Shown one piece after another: positions 54,222 through 61,710 of a DNA stretch of 64,000 nt. The translations under genes and the position numbers were made by a program. The notes beneath the pieces are model-generated. The model ran no database searches. It was not told the DNA's origin and saw only the letters and a list, made by a program, of their open reading frames with translations. Position 1 is the first letter of the stretch. Every line of letters starts with the position of its first letter. Origin of the DNA: SHZI01 sp963802215 (GTDB lineage: Bacteria > Pseudomonadota > Gammaproteobacteria > Steroidobacterales > GCA-2729495); the NCBI GenBank assembly GCA_963802215.1, contig CAWDHQ010000002.1, positions 186,001-250,000 on the forward strand, in the 5' to 3' direction.

Positions 54222-54635
54222 TCAGGCCTCGATCACGAGGAACGCCCAGAAGGGAATTCCCATCACGCTCCAGCTGGCCGACGCGTCGCTCAGGATCTCG
54301 ATGAGCGTGTCGAAATCGTCGTCGCCCATCGCCCGGAAATCGCCCAGCTGCTCCAGGACGAGCACGTAACCTTCGGCCTCGCGCCAGCTGAAGTCCGTCA
54401 GGCAGTCCGCCAGGGCATCCCAGTTCTGCCCGTACCATTCCGGGAAGTGCAGTTGCTCACCGAGGCGGGCGAGGACCTCGTCGCTCTCGGTGCAGCCGGC
54501 AAGGCTCACGCGAAACACCGCGAAGCCGCGCGCGGTGGCAACGTCCACCAGCACGGGGATGTCGTGCGCCGGCAGGCTGAATACGCCCGCCCGGTCCGCC
54601 TGCGGCAGGGTATCGGCCAGCTCTTCCCGGTTCAT
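54222..54635 (-). CDS. Barstar-family ribonuclease inhibitor
   Basis: A 137-aa cytosolic inhibitor. The barstar hallmark is FPEWYGQNWDALADCLTDF with the Trp and Asp of the inhibitory helix-loop, preceded by VARLG-like LARLGEQLH. No signal peptide is present, as expected for an inhibitor that protects the cytoplasm. Its start overlaps the RNase stop as ATGA, so it is made from the same message. Confidence 0.92.
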   Translation of the reverse strand: MNREELADTLPQADRAGVFSLPAHDIPVLVDVATARGFAVFRVSLAGCTESDEVLARLGEQLHFPEWYGQNWDALADCLTDFSWREAEGYVLVLEQLGDFRAMGDDDFDTLIEILSDASASWSVMGIPFWAFLVIEA

Positions 54636-55015
54636 GGCAGGAACTCCTCGTCCGGAGCAAAGGGGCGGAAGCTCCGGTAATGATCGTCGGTGTAGTACCA
54701 GGCCGATGGCGGCTCGCCGCCCGTGACGATCCGGCGCGCGCCCCGGTCGGGTGAGCCCGGCGTCGGTACGGTGTATTCCCGGTAGTAGCCGCGCGCCTCG
54801 TCCGGCAGCAGGCCCTCACGGTTGCCGAAGGTATTGCCGTCCTGCCGGTAGGGGAAAGGTCCGCCCTGCCGGATCAGCTCGACGGTGGTGAGGGCTTCCA
54901 CGGGCAGGTCGGGCGCAGCGTGGCGCTCCGCGCCGACACGCTCTCCACCCTGTTGCTGCCACAGGGTGACGGCGCCGATCAGTATCACCAGGAGCGGAAC
55001 CAGCAGCCGGCGCAT
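54632..55015 (-). CDS. Secreted guanyl-preferring ribonuclease (barnase/N1-T1 superfamily)
   Basis: A 127-aa small RNase. The N-terminal hydrophobic segment (LLVPLLVILIGAVTLW) should export or anchor it. The catalytic set of the barnase-type microbial RNases is present: E80 in YYREYTV, an Arg in GARRIV (R94/R95) and H112 in TDDHYRSFRPF, with the guanine-binding loop region FPYRQDGNTFGNREGLLP. It is paired with downstream barstar, which would neutralise unexported enzyme. It could act as a nutrient nuclease or a weapon against neighbours. Confidence 0.9.
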   Translation of the reverse strand: MRRLLVPLLVILIGAVTLWQQQGGERVGAERHAAPDLPVEALTTVELIRQGGPFPYRQDGNTFGNREGLLPDEARGYYREYTVPTPGSPDRGARRIVTGGEPPSAWYYTDDHYRSFRPFAPDEEFLP

Positions 55016-55116
55016 GCACAGTCTCCCGCGGCGCGATGCCGCAGATCGCAGCCATTGTGCCCGCCGCCGGTCGGGCCGGATACTGGAGATCTGCCGCCCG
55101 GCTGGAGGCCAGGACG

Positions 55117-56334
55117 ATGCGAACGCAGATTGCAGCAGCAGGACTCTGCCTGGCGGTCCTCGGCGCCGTGCCCGGCGAGGCGCAAGTGGCGAGCATTCCC
55201 TCGCCCGCCGGACCGGGCAGCATGTCTCCGCACCTGGCCCTGACGCCCTCTGGCAGCGTGGTGATGAGCTGGCTGGAGCCGACGGGTGAAAAGACCCACG
55301 CACTGAAATTCGCCACCCTCGTGGGCGACCAGTGGTCGCCCACGCGACGGGTCGCGGAAAGCGCCGGCTGGTTCGTCAACTGGGCCGACTTCCCGTCCGT
55401 CACGCCGATCACCGCGAAGGACTGGGTGGCCCACCGGCTGGTGATGCAGCCCGGCGGCACCTATTCCTACGACCTGGCGCTGGCCGTCTCCCGGGACGGC
55501 GGCGTCACCTGGGGCGCGCCCTTCACGCCCCACACCGACGGCACCCGCACGGAGCACGGTTTCGCGACGCTCTTCCCCTGGGGCGATGGCTTCGGCGCCG
55601 TCTGGCTCGACGGCCGCAACACCCAGCAGGACACCGGCAAGGGTGCGAGGGACGAGGGGGTCGGCGGGATGACGGTGCGCTTCGCCCGGATCGGTTTCGA
55701 CGGCAGGACGCGCGAAAGCGGCGAGATCGACAGGCTCGCCTGCGACTGCTGCGCAACCGACGTGGCCGTGGCCGCGGCGGGTCCCGTCGCCACCTGGCGG
55801 GACCGCACGCCCGCCGAGATCCGGGACATTGCCGTCAGCCGCTACGCGGATGGCAGGTGGGAGCCGCCGGTGATCGTCAGCAACGACGGCTGGCAGATCG
55901 CCGGCTGCCCGGTGAACGGCTCGACGATCGCGGCCCGGGGCCAGCGCGTCGCCGTGGCCTGGTACACCGCGCCGGACCGGCGGGCGCGGGTGCAGCTCGC
56001 CTGGTCCACGGATGGCGGTCGGCGGTTTGCGCCGCCGGTGCTGGTTGACGAAGGGGGGGTGAACGGGCGCGTGGACGTGGTGCTGCTCGCCGACGAGTCG
56101 GCCCTGGTGACCTGGACGGGCAAGTCGGCCAGCGGCGAGGGGCAGCTCCGCCAGCGGCGTATCCCGGTCGCGGGCGCCCCTGGCCCGGTGCGGGTCATCG
56201 CCGAGGGTGACGTCTCCCGCAGCGCGGGATTTCCCCAGATGATCAACGGCCGTGACAGGCTGGTATACGCCTGGACCCGGCCCGGGGAGCCGTCCCAGGT
56301 ACTCACGGCGTGGGCGCCCCTCCCGCCGCCCTGA
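55117..56334 (+). CDS. Exported BNR/sialidase-like beta-propeller protein
   Basis: A 405-aa secreted protein. The signal peptide ends near PGEAQ. The body has Asp-box-like repeats (VSRDGGVTWGAP, WSTDGGRRFAP) typical of BNR/exo-alpha-sialidase-fold propellers. A cysteine-rich segment (LACDCCATDVAV) and MSWLEP and VWLDGRN motifs are also seen. Sialidase catalytic Arg/Tyr triads are not evident, so a non-enzymatic or other hydrolase role is possible. ATG 55117 follows GGAGGCCAGG. It is divergent from the RNase-barstar pair. Confidence 0.85.
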   Translation: MRTQIAAAGLCLAVLGAVPGEAQVASIPSPAGPGSMSPHLALTPSGSVVMSWLEPTGEKTHALKFATLVGDQWSPTRRVAESAGWFVNWADFPSVTPITAKDWVAHRLVMQPGGTYSYDLALAVSRDGGVTWGAPFTPHTDGTRTEHGFATLFPWGDGFGAVWLDGRNTQQDTGKGARDEGVGGMTVRFARIGFDGRTRESGEIDRLACDCCATDVAVAAAGPVATWRDRTPAEIRDIAVSRYADGRWEPPVIVSNDGWQIAGCPVNGSTIAARGQRVAVAWYTAPDRRARVQLAWSTDGGRRFAPPVLVDEGGVNGRVDVVLLADESALVTWTGKSASGEGQLRQRRIPVAGAPGPVRVIAEGDVSRSAGFPQMINGRDRLVYAWTRPGEPSQVLTAWAPLPPP

Positions 56335-56425
56335 CGCCGTCGGGCGGCCCGCGCGGCCGTGCCTTTTCCGCGGTTCCGGGCCCGGGGGCTTGGCGGCCGC
56401 GGGCGCGCCGCGTTACAAGGATCTC

Positions 56426-56950
56426 GTGAAACGCAAGAAAACGGCTACCCGCAAGCGCGTCGCTGCGGCCGCCCGCCCGCCGCGGGCCGTCCGCAACCCG
56501 AAAGCCCGGGCGGCAGAACCGGCCGAGCCCCAGTCCTTCGACGGTGCCTGCCATTGCGGGGCCATTGCCTACACCTACGTCACGGCGCTTCCGGTCCGGC
56601 GCTGGCCCGTGCGGGTCTGCCAATGCGGATTCTGCCGGGGGCACGGGGCACGGCACACTTCCGATCCCCTGGGCGAGCTCAAGTTCCGGTTTGAGCGTCC
56701 CGAGTTCCTGCGCCGCTACCGCTTCGCGCTGCGCACCGCAGATTTCCTCGTCTGCAAGGAATGCGGCACCTACGTGGCGGCAGTGCTGCTGTCCGGCCGG
56801 GGCGCCCAGGCCGCGCTCAACGTGAACACGCTCCGGGAGCCGCCCGCGGGACTGCAGCCGGGCAAGCCGGTCAGCCACGAGGGTGAATCCGGCGAGATGC
56901 GGAGGGCCCGCCGCGTGCAGACCTGGACCCCGGTCGTCGGGCCGGTGTGA
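56426..56950 (+). CDS. GFA-like (Mss4-fold) zinc protein
   Basis: A 174-aa protein of the GFA/CENP-V family. The zinc cysteines are CHCGAIAY, CQCGFC and CKECGTYVA. A long basic N-terminus (RKKTATRKRVAAAARPPRAV) precedes the core. Members were named for glutathione-dependent formaldehyde activation, but most have no proven activity. Start GTG 56426 has AAGGA five nt upstream. Confidence 0.85.
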   Translation: MKRKKTATRKRVAAAARPPRAVRNPKARAAEPAEPQSFDGACHCGAIAYTYVTALPVRRWPVRVCQCGFCRGHGARHTSDPLGELKFRFERPEFLRRYRFALRTADFLVCKECGTYVAAVLLSGRGAQAALNVNTLREPPAGLQPGKPVSHEGESGEMRRARRVQTWTPVVGPV

Positions 56951-56972
56951 ACGGGCGCACCCGGCCTCACGC

Positions 56973-57320
56973 ATGAGCATCCGCAATCTGCCCGCCGCCT
57001 ACCAGCTGGAGGCGTCCATCCTGAAGGAGATCCAGCGCAGCTTTGCGCCGGAGCACCGGGACTACGTCACCACCAAGCTTGCGAACACCGGGCTCCCCAT
57101 GGGCGCCGTCGCGCCCCCGCCGCGGGTGCATGCGGCCATCCTGCTGCTCGCCAAGGGCAACCTGGCGAAGTTCGATGAAGTGCTGGCCGGGGCCTGCGCC
57201 GACTGGCGGGACACGCTGTCGGCCGCAGGGCTGGCGAACCAGAACTGGAAGATCGTCCTCGACAAGCGGGGCATCGACTGCACCGGCTGGCCCGCCGGTC
57301 CGGCCGGCCCGGCGGGGTAG
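56973..57320 (+). CDS. Hypothetical protein, 115 aa
   Basis: A small cytosolic protein I do not recognise. The first 80 residues look helical (LPAAYQLEASILKEIQRSF, then RVHAAILLLAKGNLAKFDEVLAGACADW). The C-terminus is Pro/Gly-rich (WPAGPAGPAG). Its stop codon lies inside the left arm of a REP-like inverted repeat. It follows the GFA-like gene by 22 bp. Confidence 0.65.
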   Translation: MSIRNLPAAYQLEASILKEIQRSFAPEHRDYVTTKLANTGLPMGAVAPPPRVHAAILLLAKGNLAKFDEVLAGACADWRDTLSAAGLANQNWKIVLDKRGIDCTGWPAGPAGPAG

Positions 57321-57408
57321 GAGCGCCGACCGGCGCGACCCCTCTCCCGCTCAAGACTCGCGGACTCGATTCTCGCGGGACAGGGGTCGCGCCTGAAGGC
57401 GCTCCTAC
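57317..57408. terminator. REP-like inverted pair between convergent genes
   Basis: Arms 57317-57342 and 57383-57408 match except for the inner 4-nt loop (GACC on the left, TTCA on the right). Arms are GTAGGAGCGCC-loop-GGCGCGACCCC. The left arm contains the stop of the 115-aa gene; the right arm ends 5 bp before the gcdH stop. The spacer carries further pairing (TCCCGC with GCGGGA). A likely bidirectional terminator or 3'-end stabiliser; no U-tract. Confidence 0.8.
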
Positions 57409-57412
57409 AGGC

Positions 57413-58597
57413 TCAGAACGCGGGGATGCCGGTCTGGGCGCGGCCCAGGATCAGGCCGTGGATGTCGTGGGTGCCCTCGTAGGTGTTCACGGTCTCCAGG
57501 TTCATCACGTGCCGGATCACCTGGTACTCGTCGGAAATCCCGTTGGCGCCGTGGATGTCCCGGGCTGCCCGGGCGATGTCCAGAGCCTTGCCACAGTTGT
57601 TCCGCTTAAGCAGGCTCACGACCTCGTGGGGCAGGCGCCCCGCGTCCTTCAGCCGGCCGGCGCGCAGGCAGCCGGCGAGGCCCAGCGTGATCTCGGTCTG
57701 CATGTCGGCCAGCTTCTTCTGCACGAGCTGGGTCGAGGCCAGCGGCTTGCCGAACTGGTGGCGTTCCAGTGCGTAGCCCCGTGCGGCGTGCCAGCAGAAT
57801 TCTGCCGCGCCGAGCACGCCCCAGGCGATGCCATAGCGCGCGTTGTTCAGGCAGCCGAAGGGGCCTTTCAGGCCGCTCACCCCGGGCAGCAGAGCGTCCG
57901 TCGGCACGAAGAAATCCTGCATCACGATCTGGCCCGTGGTGGACGCGCGGAGCGACATCTTGTTCTTGAGCGCCGGTGTCTCGAGGCCCTTGCCGCTTCC
58001 CGGGCCGCCCCGCTCGAACACGAAGCCGCTGATCGTGTCGGTCTCGTCCTTCGCCCAGACGACGAACACATCCGCAATCGGGCTGTGGCTGATCCAGGTC
58101 TTGGTGCCCGTCAGTGCCCAGCCGCCCACGACGGTCCTGGCCCGCGTGCGCATCGCGCCGGGATCCGATCCGGCCTCGGGCTCGGTCAGGCCGAAGCAGC
58201 CGATGAGCTCGCCGGTGGCGAGCCGGGGGAGATAGCGGTCCTTCTGCTCGTCGGTGCCGTAGGCGTGGATCGGGTGCATGACCAGCGACGATTGCACGCT
58301 GATCGCGGACCGGTAGGCGGAATCCACCCGCTCCACCTCCCGGGCGATGAGCCCGTAGGCCACGCTCGAGACCCCGGCGCAGCCGTAACCCTGGATGGTG
58401 GCGCCCAGCAGGCCCACCTCGCCCATCTCCCTGAGGATTCCCGGGTCGAACTGCTCCCTGCGGTTCGCCTCGATGACCCGGGGCTGGAGCTGGCCCTGGG
58501 CATAGTCCCGGGCGGCGTCGCGGACCAGCCGCTCGTCGGACGTCAGCTCGTCGTCCAGCGCCAGCGGGTCCTGCCAGTCGAAGCGCGGGTTGGTCAT
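57413..58597 (-). CDS. gcdH: Glutaryl-CoA dehydrogenase
   Basis: FAD-dependent oxidation and decarboxylation of glutaryl-CoA to crotonyl-CoA in lysine/tryptophan breakdown. The 394-aa protein has acyl-CoA dehydrogenase motifs (GCFGLTEPEAGSDPGAM, TGTKTWISHSPIADV) and the GcdH-typical LERHQFGKPLASTQLVQKKLADM. The catalytic base is E374 in NTYEGTHDIHGLILGR, at the position of the family glutamate. The start is ATG 58597. Confidence 0.95.
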   Translation of the reverse strand: MTNPRFDWQDPLALDDELTSDERLVRDAARDYAQGQLQPRVIEANRREQFDPGILREMGEVGLLGATIQGYGCAGVSSVAYGLIAREVERVDSAYRSAISVQSSLVMHPIHAYGTDEQKDRYLPRLATGELIGCFGLTEPEAGSDPGAMRTRARTVVGGWALTGTKTWISHSPIADVFVVWAKDETDTISGFVFERGGPGSGKGLETPALKNKMSLRASTTGQIVMQDFFVPTDALLPGVSGLKGPFGCLNNARYGIAWGVLGAAEFCWHAARGYALERHQFGKPLASTQLVQKKLADMQTEITLGLAGCLRAGRLKDAGRLPHEVVSLLKRNNCGKALDIARAARDIHGANGISDEYQVIRHVMNLETVNTYEGTHDIHGLILGRAQTGIPAF

Positions 58598-58621
58598 CAG
58601 CTAATCCATCCAGCGGCCGTT

Positions 58622-58627
58622 TATGAT
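58622..58627 (+). promoter_or_regulatory. -10 hexamer upstream of the SMP-30-like gene
   Basis: TATGAT differs from TATAAT at one position and lies about 35-40 bp before ATG 58662. No good -35 was found at the right distance. If it is used, ATG 58623 would not be transcribed, which supports ATG 58662 as the start. Confidence 0.35.
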
Positions 58628-58661
58628 GGACACTCTATCCGTAAGTCCGACGATCCGCCCA

Positions 58662-59669
58662 ATGATGTCCATCTCCCACCAGCCCCACCTGCCCCTCGAC
58701 CCCACGCCCCGTCCGCGGGCCGGGGCCAACCGGCCGGTGTCCACGCTGAAGCCGTTCGCGCCCGGGGATGTCTTCGTCGGTGCCACGCTGCTCAACAGCG
58801 CCACGGACGACCATGCCGGGCTCGGCAGGATCCTGCAGTTCGACGCGGACCTGAACGAGAAGGGCGTGCTTTGGGTGGAGGGCACGACACACCTGGTCTA
58901 CGGCCTGACCTTCGCGCCCGACGGTGCCCTCTGGGCCCAGGATCCCTGGGCCTGGACGACGGTGCGGGTGGACCCGTCGGGCCTGCAGCTTCCGAACCTG
59001 CAGTTCGACATGCGCGCCTTCTCCAAGGTGCACTTCATGGCGGACGGCACCCTGCTGTTCACGGAGAACCTGGACGGCGACTGCCAGCCGCTGCCACTCA
59101 CCACCCGGCACCGCCCGCTGCCCGGCCACCGCACCCACCTGGGCGACGGCGACCTGTGGCGGTACACCACCGACGGCGAACTGGTGGAGATCTACGAACC
59201 GGAGGTCCACGGCGGCATGAGCGGCAGCATGGGTGTCACCCACTCGGTGCTGTCGCCGGACCAGACGCGAATCTTCTACGTCTCGGAGACCGGCCCCCGC
59301 CTGATGCAGTTCGATCTCGTGAATCACCGCCAGCTCCAGGACCTGCGCCGGGGCAACGAGGGCGACCGGACCATGATGCACTTCGACCTGTCCCTCACGC
59401 CCGACGGCACACTGATGGTGTGCATGGGCAATCGCTTGGACGCGATGACGATGGACGGCGTGTGGCTGCGCACCTTCCGGCTTCCCGGATTCGGCTGGTC
59501 CGTCATCGACGCGCGTTCCGGGACCCACGCCTACGTGGGCAACTGGTTCAGTGGCGAAGTGATCAAGCTGGACTTGCAGACCGGCGACGTGGTGGCGCGA
59601 ACCACGGTGGCCGCGAAGTGCATGGCGGGAATCGCCGTCTACCTGCCGGAAAAGGTACCGGACACTTAG
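58662..59669 (+). CDS. SMP-30/gluconolactonase-like beta-propeller protein
   Basis: A 335-aa protein with a six-bladed propeller pattern: YGLTFAPDGALWAQDPW, VHFMADGTLLFTENL, TIFYVSETG-like TRIFYVSETGPRLMQF, LSLTPDGTLMVCMGNR and THAYVGNWFSGEVIKLDLQTG. Members hydrolyse lactones or esters with a divalent metal, but the metal ligands cannot be assigned with confidence. ATG 58662 is preferred over ATG 58623 because of the TATGAT element. The last residues, EKVPDT, come from the left arm of a large inverted repeat. Confidence 0.82.
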   Translation: MMSISHQPHLPLDPTPRPRAGANRPVSTLKPFAPGDVFVGATLLNSATDDHAGLGRILQFDADLNEKGVLWVEGTTHLVYGLTFAPDGALWAQDPWAWTTVRVDPSGLQLPNLQFDMRAFSKVHFMADGTLLFTENLDGDCQPLPLTTRHRPLPGHRTHLGDGDLWRYTTDGELVEIYEPEVHGGMSGSMGVTHSVLSPDQTRIFYVSETGPRLMQFDLVNHRQLQDLRRGNEGDRTMMHFDLSLTPDGTLMVCMGNRLDAMTMDGVWLRTFRLPGFGWSVIDARSGTHAYVGNWFSGEVIKLDLQTGDVVARTTVAAKCMAGIAVYLPEKVPDT

Positions 59670-59756
59670 TTATTGGATTGCTTAGTTATTGCTCTTTGGG
59701 AATCAGAAATGCCAATAACTAAGCAATCCAATAACTAAGTGTCCGGTACCTTTTCC
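59648..59756. repeat. 44-bp-arm inverted repeat shared by two convergent gene ends
   Basis: Perfect arms at 59648-59691 and 59713-59756 with a 21-nt loop. Each arm begins GGAAAAGGTACCGGACACTT and contains two copies of CTTAGTTATTG. Reading into the element from either side gives GAAAAGGTACCGGACACTTAG, i.e. E-K-V-P-D-T-stop, so both flanking genes end with the same residues. It is markedly AT-rich compared with its surroundings. It resembles a mobile palindromic element that also works as a bidirectional terminator. Confidence 0.93.
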
Positions 59757-60430
59757 ACCAGCAACAGTCGCGTGCCTTCCGGAGCCATCAGTACGTAGTC
59801 GTGGCCCGAGGGTCGGCCCGCAATTCCGCGTGTCTCGAGCACGTCCCGCCAGGCGCCGGCGGGCTCGAAGCGCAGCGTCACTCCGGCTCGCTGGCCCTCC
59901 GGGCGCAGAGCCAGCGACAGTCCTGGCGCAGTGACCAGCACGGAATCCTCGTCCTCCCCCTCCGTGCCCAGGAAGCCGGCCAGCTCGAAGAAGCTCCGGG
60001 TGTCATCGACAGTAGCGGAGGCCAGCGTCAGTTCCGTGCAACGGCCGATCGGCGGCGGCGGCAGGTCGTCGTCCGCCACGGTGAACGTCGGCGCCTCGAG
60101 CAGAATCAGCAGGTGGCCATCCGGCGTCCGCAGGCCGACCTCGTTGAACTGGTCGTCATCGAGGCGCACGAAGTCGAGGTCCGTGCCGGCGTCCATCAGT
60201 GCCCGCGCGTGCCGGGCCAGGTCGGGCCGGACGAAGGTGAGGGCGGGCTCGTCGAGCCCCGTGCCGTGCAGCCCGATGACGATCTGGCCGTCGGTTACGG
60301 CAGCGTAGCTCCGCGGGCGGATGTCATTCACCCGTACTTCGGTCAGGCCCAGGCGCAGGTAGAAGTCCAGCGATGCCCCGAGGTCCGGGGCGGGAACGCT
60401 GAATTCGAGGAAGTGGCCGAGGGCGGACAT
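59735..60430 (-). CDS. VOC/glyoxalase-superfamily protein
   Basis: A 231-aa protein with two betaalphabetabetabeta modules of the VOC superfamily: HFLEFSVPAPDLGASLDFY in the first and CTELTLASATVDDTRSFFELAGF in the second. Metal ligands cannot be assigned; the usual His/Glu set is incomplete (HFLEF and LLILLE are candidates). ATG 60430 opens the family N-terminus; ATG 60439 and 60457 are in-frame alternatives. The C-terminal EKVPDT comes from the right arm of the inverted repeat. Confidence 0.82.
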   Translation of the reverse strand: MSALGHFLEFSVPAPDLGASLDFYLRLGLTEVRVNDIRPRSYAAVTDGQIVIGLHGTGLDEPALTFVRPDLARHARALMDAGTDLDFVRLDDDQFNEVGLRTPDGHLLILLEAPTFTVADDDLPPPPIGRCTELTLASATVDDTRSFFELAGFLGTEGEDEDSVLVTAPGLSLALRPEGQRAGVTLRFEPAGAWRDVLETRGIAGRPSGHDYVLMAPEGTRLLLVEKVPDT

Positions 60431-60466
60431 GGCGTGCATCCCCGTCTGGAGGCACAAGCATTGCGG

Positions 60467-60706
60467 CTACCGGCCCGGGGAGTCAATGGTCATGCTGCCA
60501 ACGATCCGCCGTACCCACGGCGCGACGATGGCCACCGTCGGAAAGGCGACGGGCCAGGTGGTCAGGCAGCTCCGGAGCCATTGCGCCGGAAGCCCCGGAT
60601 GGATCCCCTGCGCGGTCGTCAGGACGAAGGCCGAGACGATGCAGACCATGATGGCCGAGAGCAGGGCACTGAAGAGTACCGGCGCATAACGAGCAGGAAT
60701 TCGCAT
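60467..60706 (-). CDS. DUF2798 membrane protein
   Basis: A 79-aa protein with two transmembrane helices (PVLFSALLSAIMVCIVSAFVL and WPVAFPTVAIVAPWVRRIV), the usual DUF2798 layout. Function is unknown. ATG 60706 follows AAGGAG. It lies 11 bp downstream of the DUF2938 gene and shares its MerR-type promoter. Confidence 0.9.
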   Translation of the reverse strand: MRIPARYAPVLFSALLSAIMVCIVSAFVLTTAQGIHPGLPAQWLRSCLTTWPVAFPTVAIVAPWVRRIVGSMTIDSPGR

Positions 60707-60717
60707 GTCATTCTCCT

Positions 60718-61209
60718 TCAAAGTGAGTACAGGAAACTGGCAGCCAGGCCGGCGGCATAGAGGCCGAGACCGAAGACTGCATGGGTGATCAGGCTCTGCA
60801 CCCGGGCCGCGGCCGGATGAGGCGTACGGCTGGCGGCGATGCCGGCGCCCATGCCCGGCTGCATCAGCAGGAACGGTGCTGCCACCGTGCCCATGCCAAC
60901 GATCAGCGCCGGGCCGATCGTCGGGCGCTGGAGCCAGGCGACTCCCCAGGTTCCGACCAGCACGGCTGCAAAGGCGATGCCAGTCAGGTAGTGGGCAGTC
61001 CACCCGATCAGGCGCTCCCCACGCACGGGTACCGACTTCGCGATGGAGTCATGCCGGAAGCGGCCGCGGCTCATGTGGGCGAGCCAGCGGCCCACCAGGC
61101 CGTAGTCGGGGGCGGGAATCCCGAGCAGGCGCCGGCGGGCGATCCCCCAGAGGTCCATCACCGCCGTCGCGACCACGCCGATGACGAGAGTGCATACCAG
61201 ATAGTCCAT
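60718..61209 (-). CDS. DUF2938 membrane protein
   Basis: A 163-aa protein with four predicted membrane helices (LVCTLVIGVVATAVMDLWG, YLTGIAFAAVLVGTWGVAWL, ALIVGMGTVAAPFLLMQPG, HAVFGLGLYAAGLAASFLY). Family DUF2938; no assigned function. ATG 61209 has GGAGAAGG upstream and is preferred to ATG 61221. It is the first gene after a MerR-type promoter, together with the DUF2798 gene. Confidence 0.88.
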   Translation of the reverse strand: MDYLVCTLVIGVVATAVMDLWGIARRRLLGIPAPDYGLVGRWLAHMSRGRFRHDSIAKSVPVRGERLIGWTAHYLTGIAFAAVLVGTWGVAWLQRPTIGPALIVGMGTVAAPFLLMQPGMGAGIAASRTPHPAAARVQSLITHAVFGLGLYAAGLAASFLYSL

Positions 61210-61249
61210 GACCTTCTCCATTTGCTTGCCTTGACGTGGCACTGGGGGC

Positions 61250-61280
61250 AGAGTGCCACTTCAAGTCAACTTGAGGTCAA
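61250..61280 (-). promoter_or_regulatory. MerR-type promoter with 19-bp spacer and operator dyad
   Basis: Leftward -35 TTGACC (61275-61280) and -10 CACTCT (61250-61255) are 19 bp apart, the stretched spacing characteristic of MerR-activated promoters. Inside the spacer lies the dyad CTTCAAGT-CA-ACTTGAGG (61259-61276) with one mismatch. It would drive the DUF2938-DUF2798 pair, and the divergent merR gene begins only 5 bp away. Confidence 0.75.
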
Positions 61281-61284
61281 GTGG

Positions 61285-61710
61285 GTGCGTGACCTGGACA
61301 TCGCGGAGGTGGCGAAGCGCTCCGGCGTTCCTGCCTCGGCCCTGCGCTACTACGAGGAAAAGGGCCTGATCGTCTCCGTCGGCCGGCGGGGCCTGCGACG
61401 TCTGTTCGACCCGGGCGTGCTGGAGCGGCTGGCCCTCATCGCGCTGGGGCGCTCTGCCGGCCTGTCACTGGACGAGATCGCCCGCATGTTCGCGCCCAAC
61501 GGGCGACCGCGGATCGACCGGAAGGTGCTCGCCGACAAGGCGGACGAACTGGATGGCAGGATCCGCAAGCTGGCCTCCATGCGCGATGGCCTGCGCCACG
61601 CCGCTGCGTGCCCGGCGCCGAGTCACATGGAATGCCCGAAGTTCCGCCGCCTGCTGGGAATCGCGGCGTCTGCGACCGCGGGCAAGCGCCGCAGGCATCG
61701 CAAGCGGTGA
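61285..61710 (+). CDS. MerR-family transcriptional regulator
   Basis: A 141-aa regulator. The winged-helix N-terminus is IAEVAKRSGVPASALRYYEEKG, followed by LRRLFDPGVLERLALIALGRSAGLSLDEIA and a dimerisation helix. The C-terminal ligand region has two cysteines (AACPAPSHMECPKF), so a metal or redox signal is possible, but a SoxR-type CxxCxxxxxC cluster is not present. Start GTG 61285 has GAGG eight nt upstream. Its own operator would be the adjacent dyad. The permease gene overlaps its stop as GTGA. Confidence 0.9.
   Translation: MRDLDIAEVAKRSGVPASALRYYEEKGLIVSVGRRGLRRLFDPGVLERLALIALGRSAGLSLDEIARMFAPNGRPRIDRKVLADKADELDGRIRKLASMRDGLRHAAACPAPSHMECPKFRRLLGIAASATAGKRRRHRKR

Noticed and set aside
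55117..56334. Catalytic sialidase
   Set aside because: Asp-box-like repeats are present but the sialidase Arg triad and nucleophile Tyr could not be identified.
61285..61710. SoxR-type iron-sulfur regulator
   Set aside because: The CxxCxxxxxC cluster is missing; only two separated cysteines occur in the C-terminal region.
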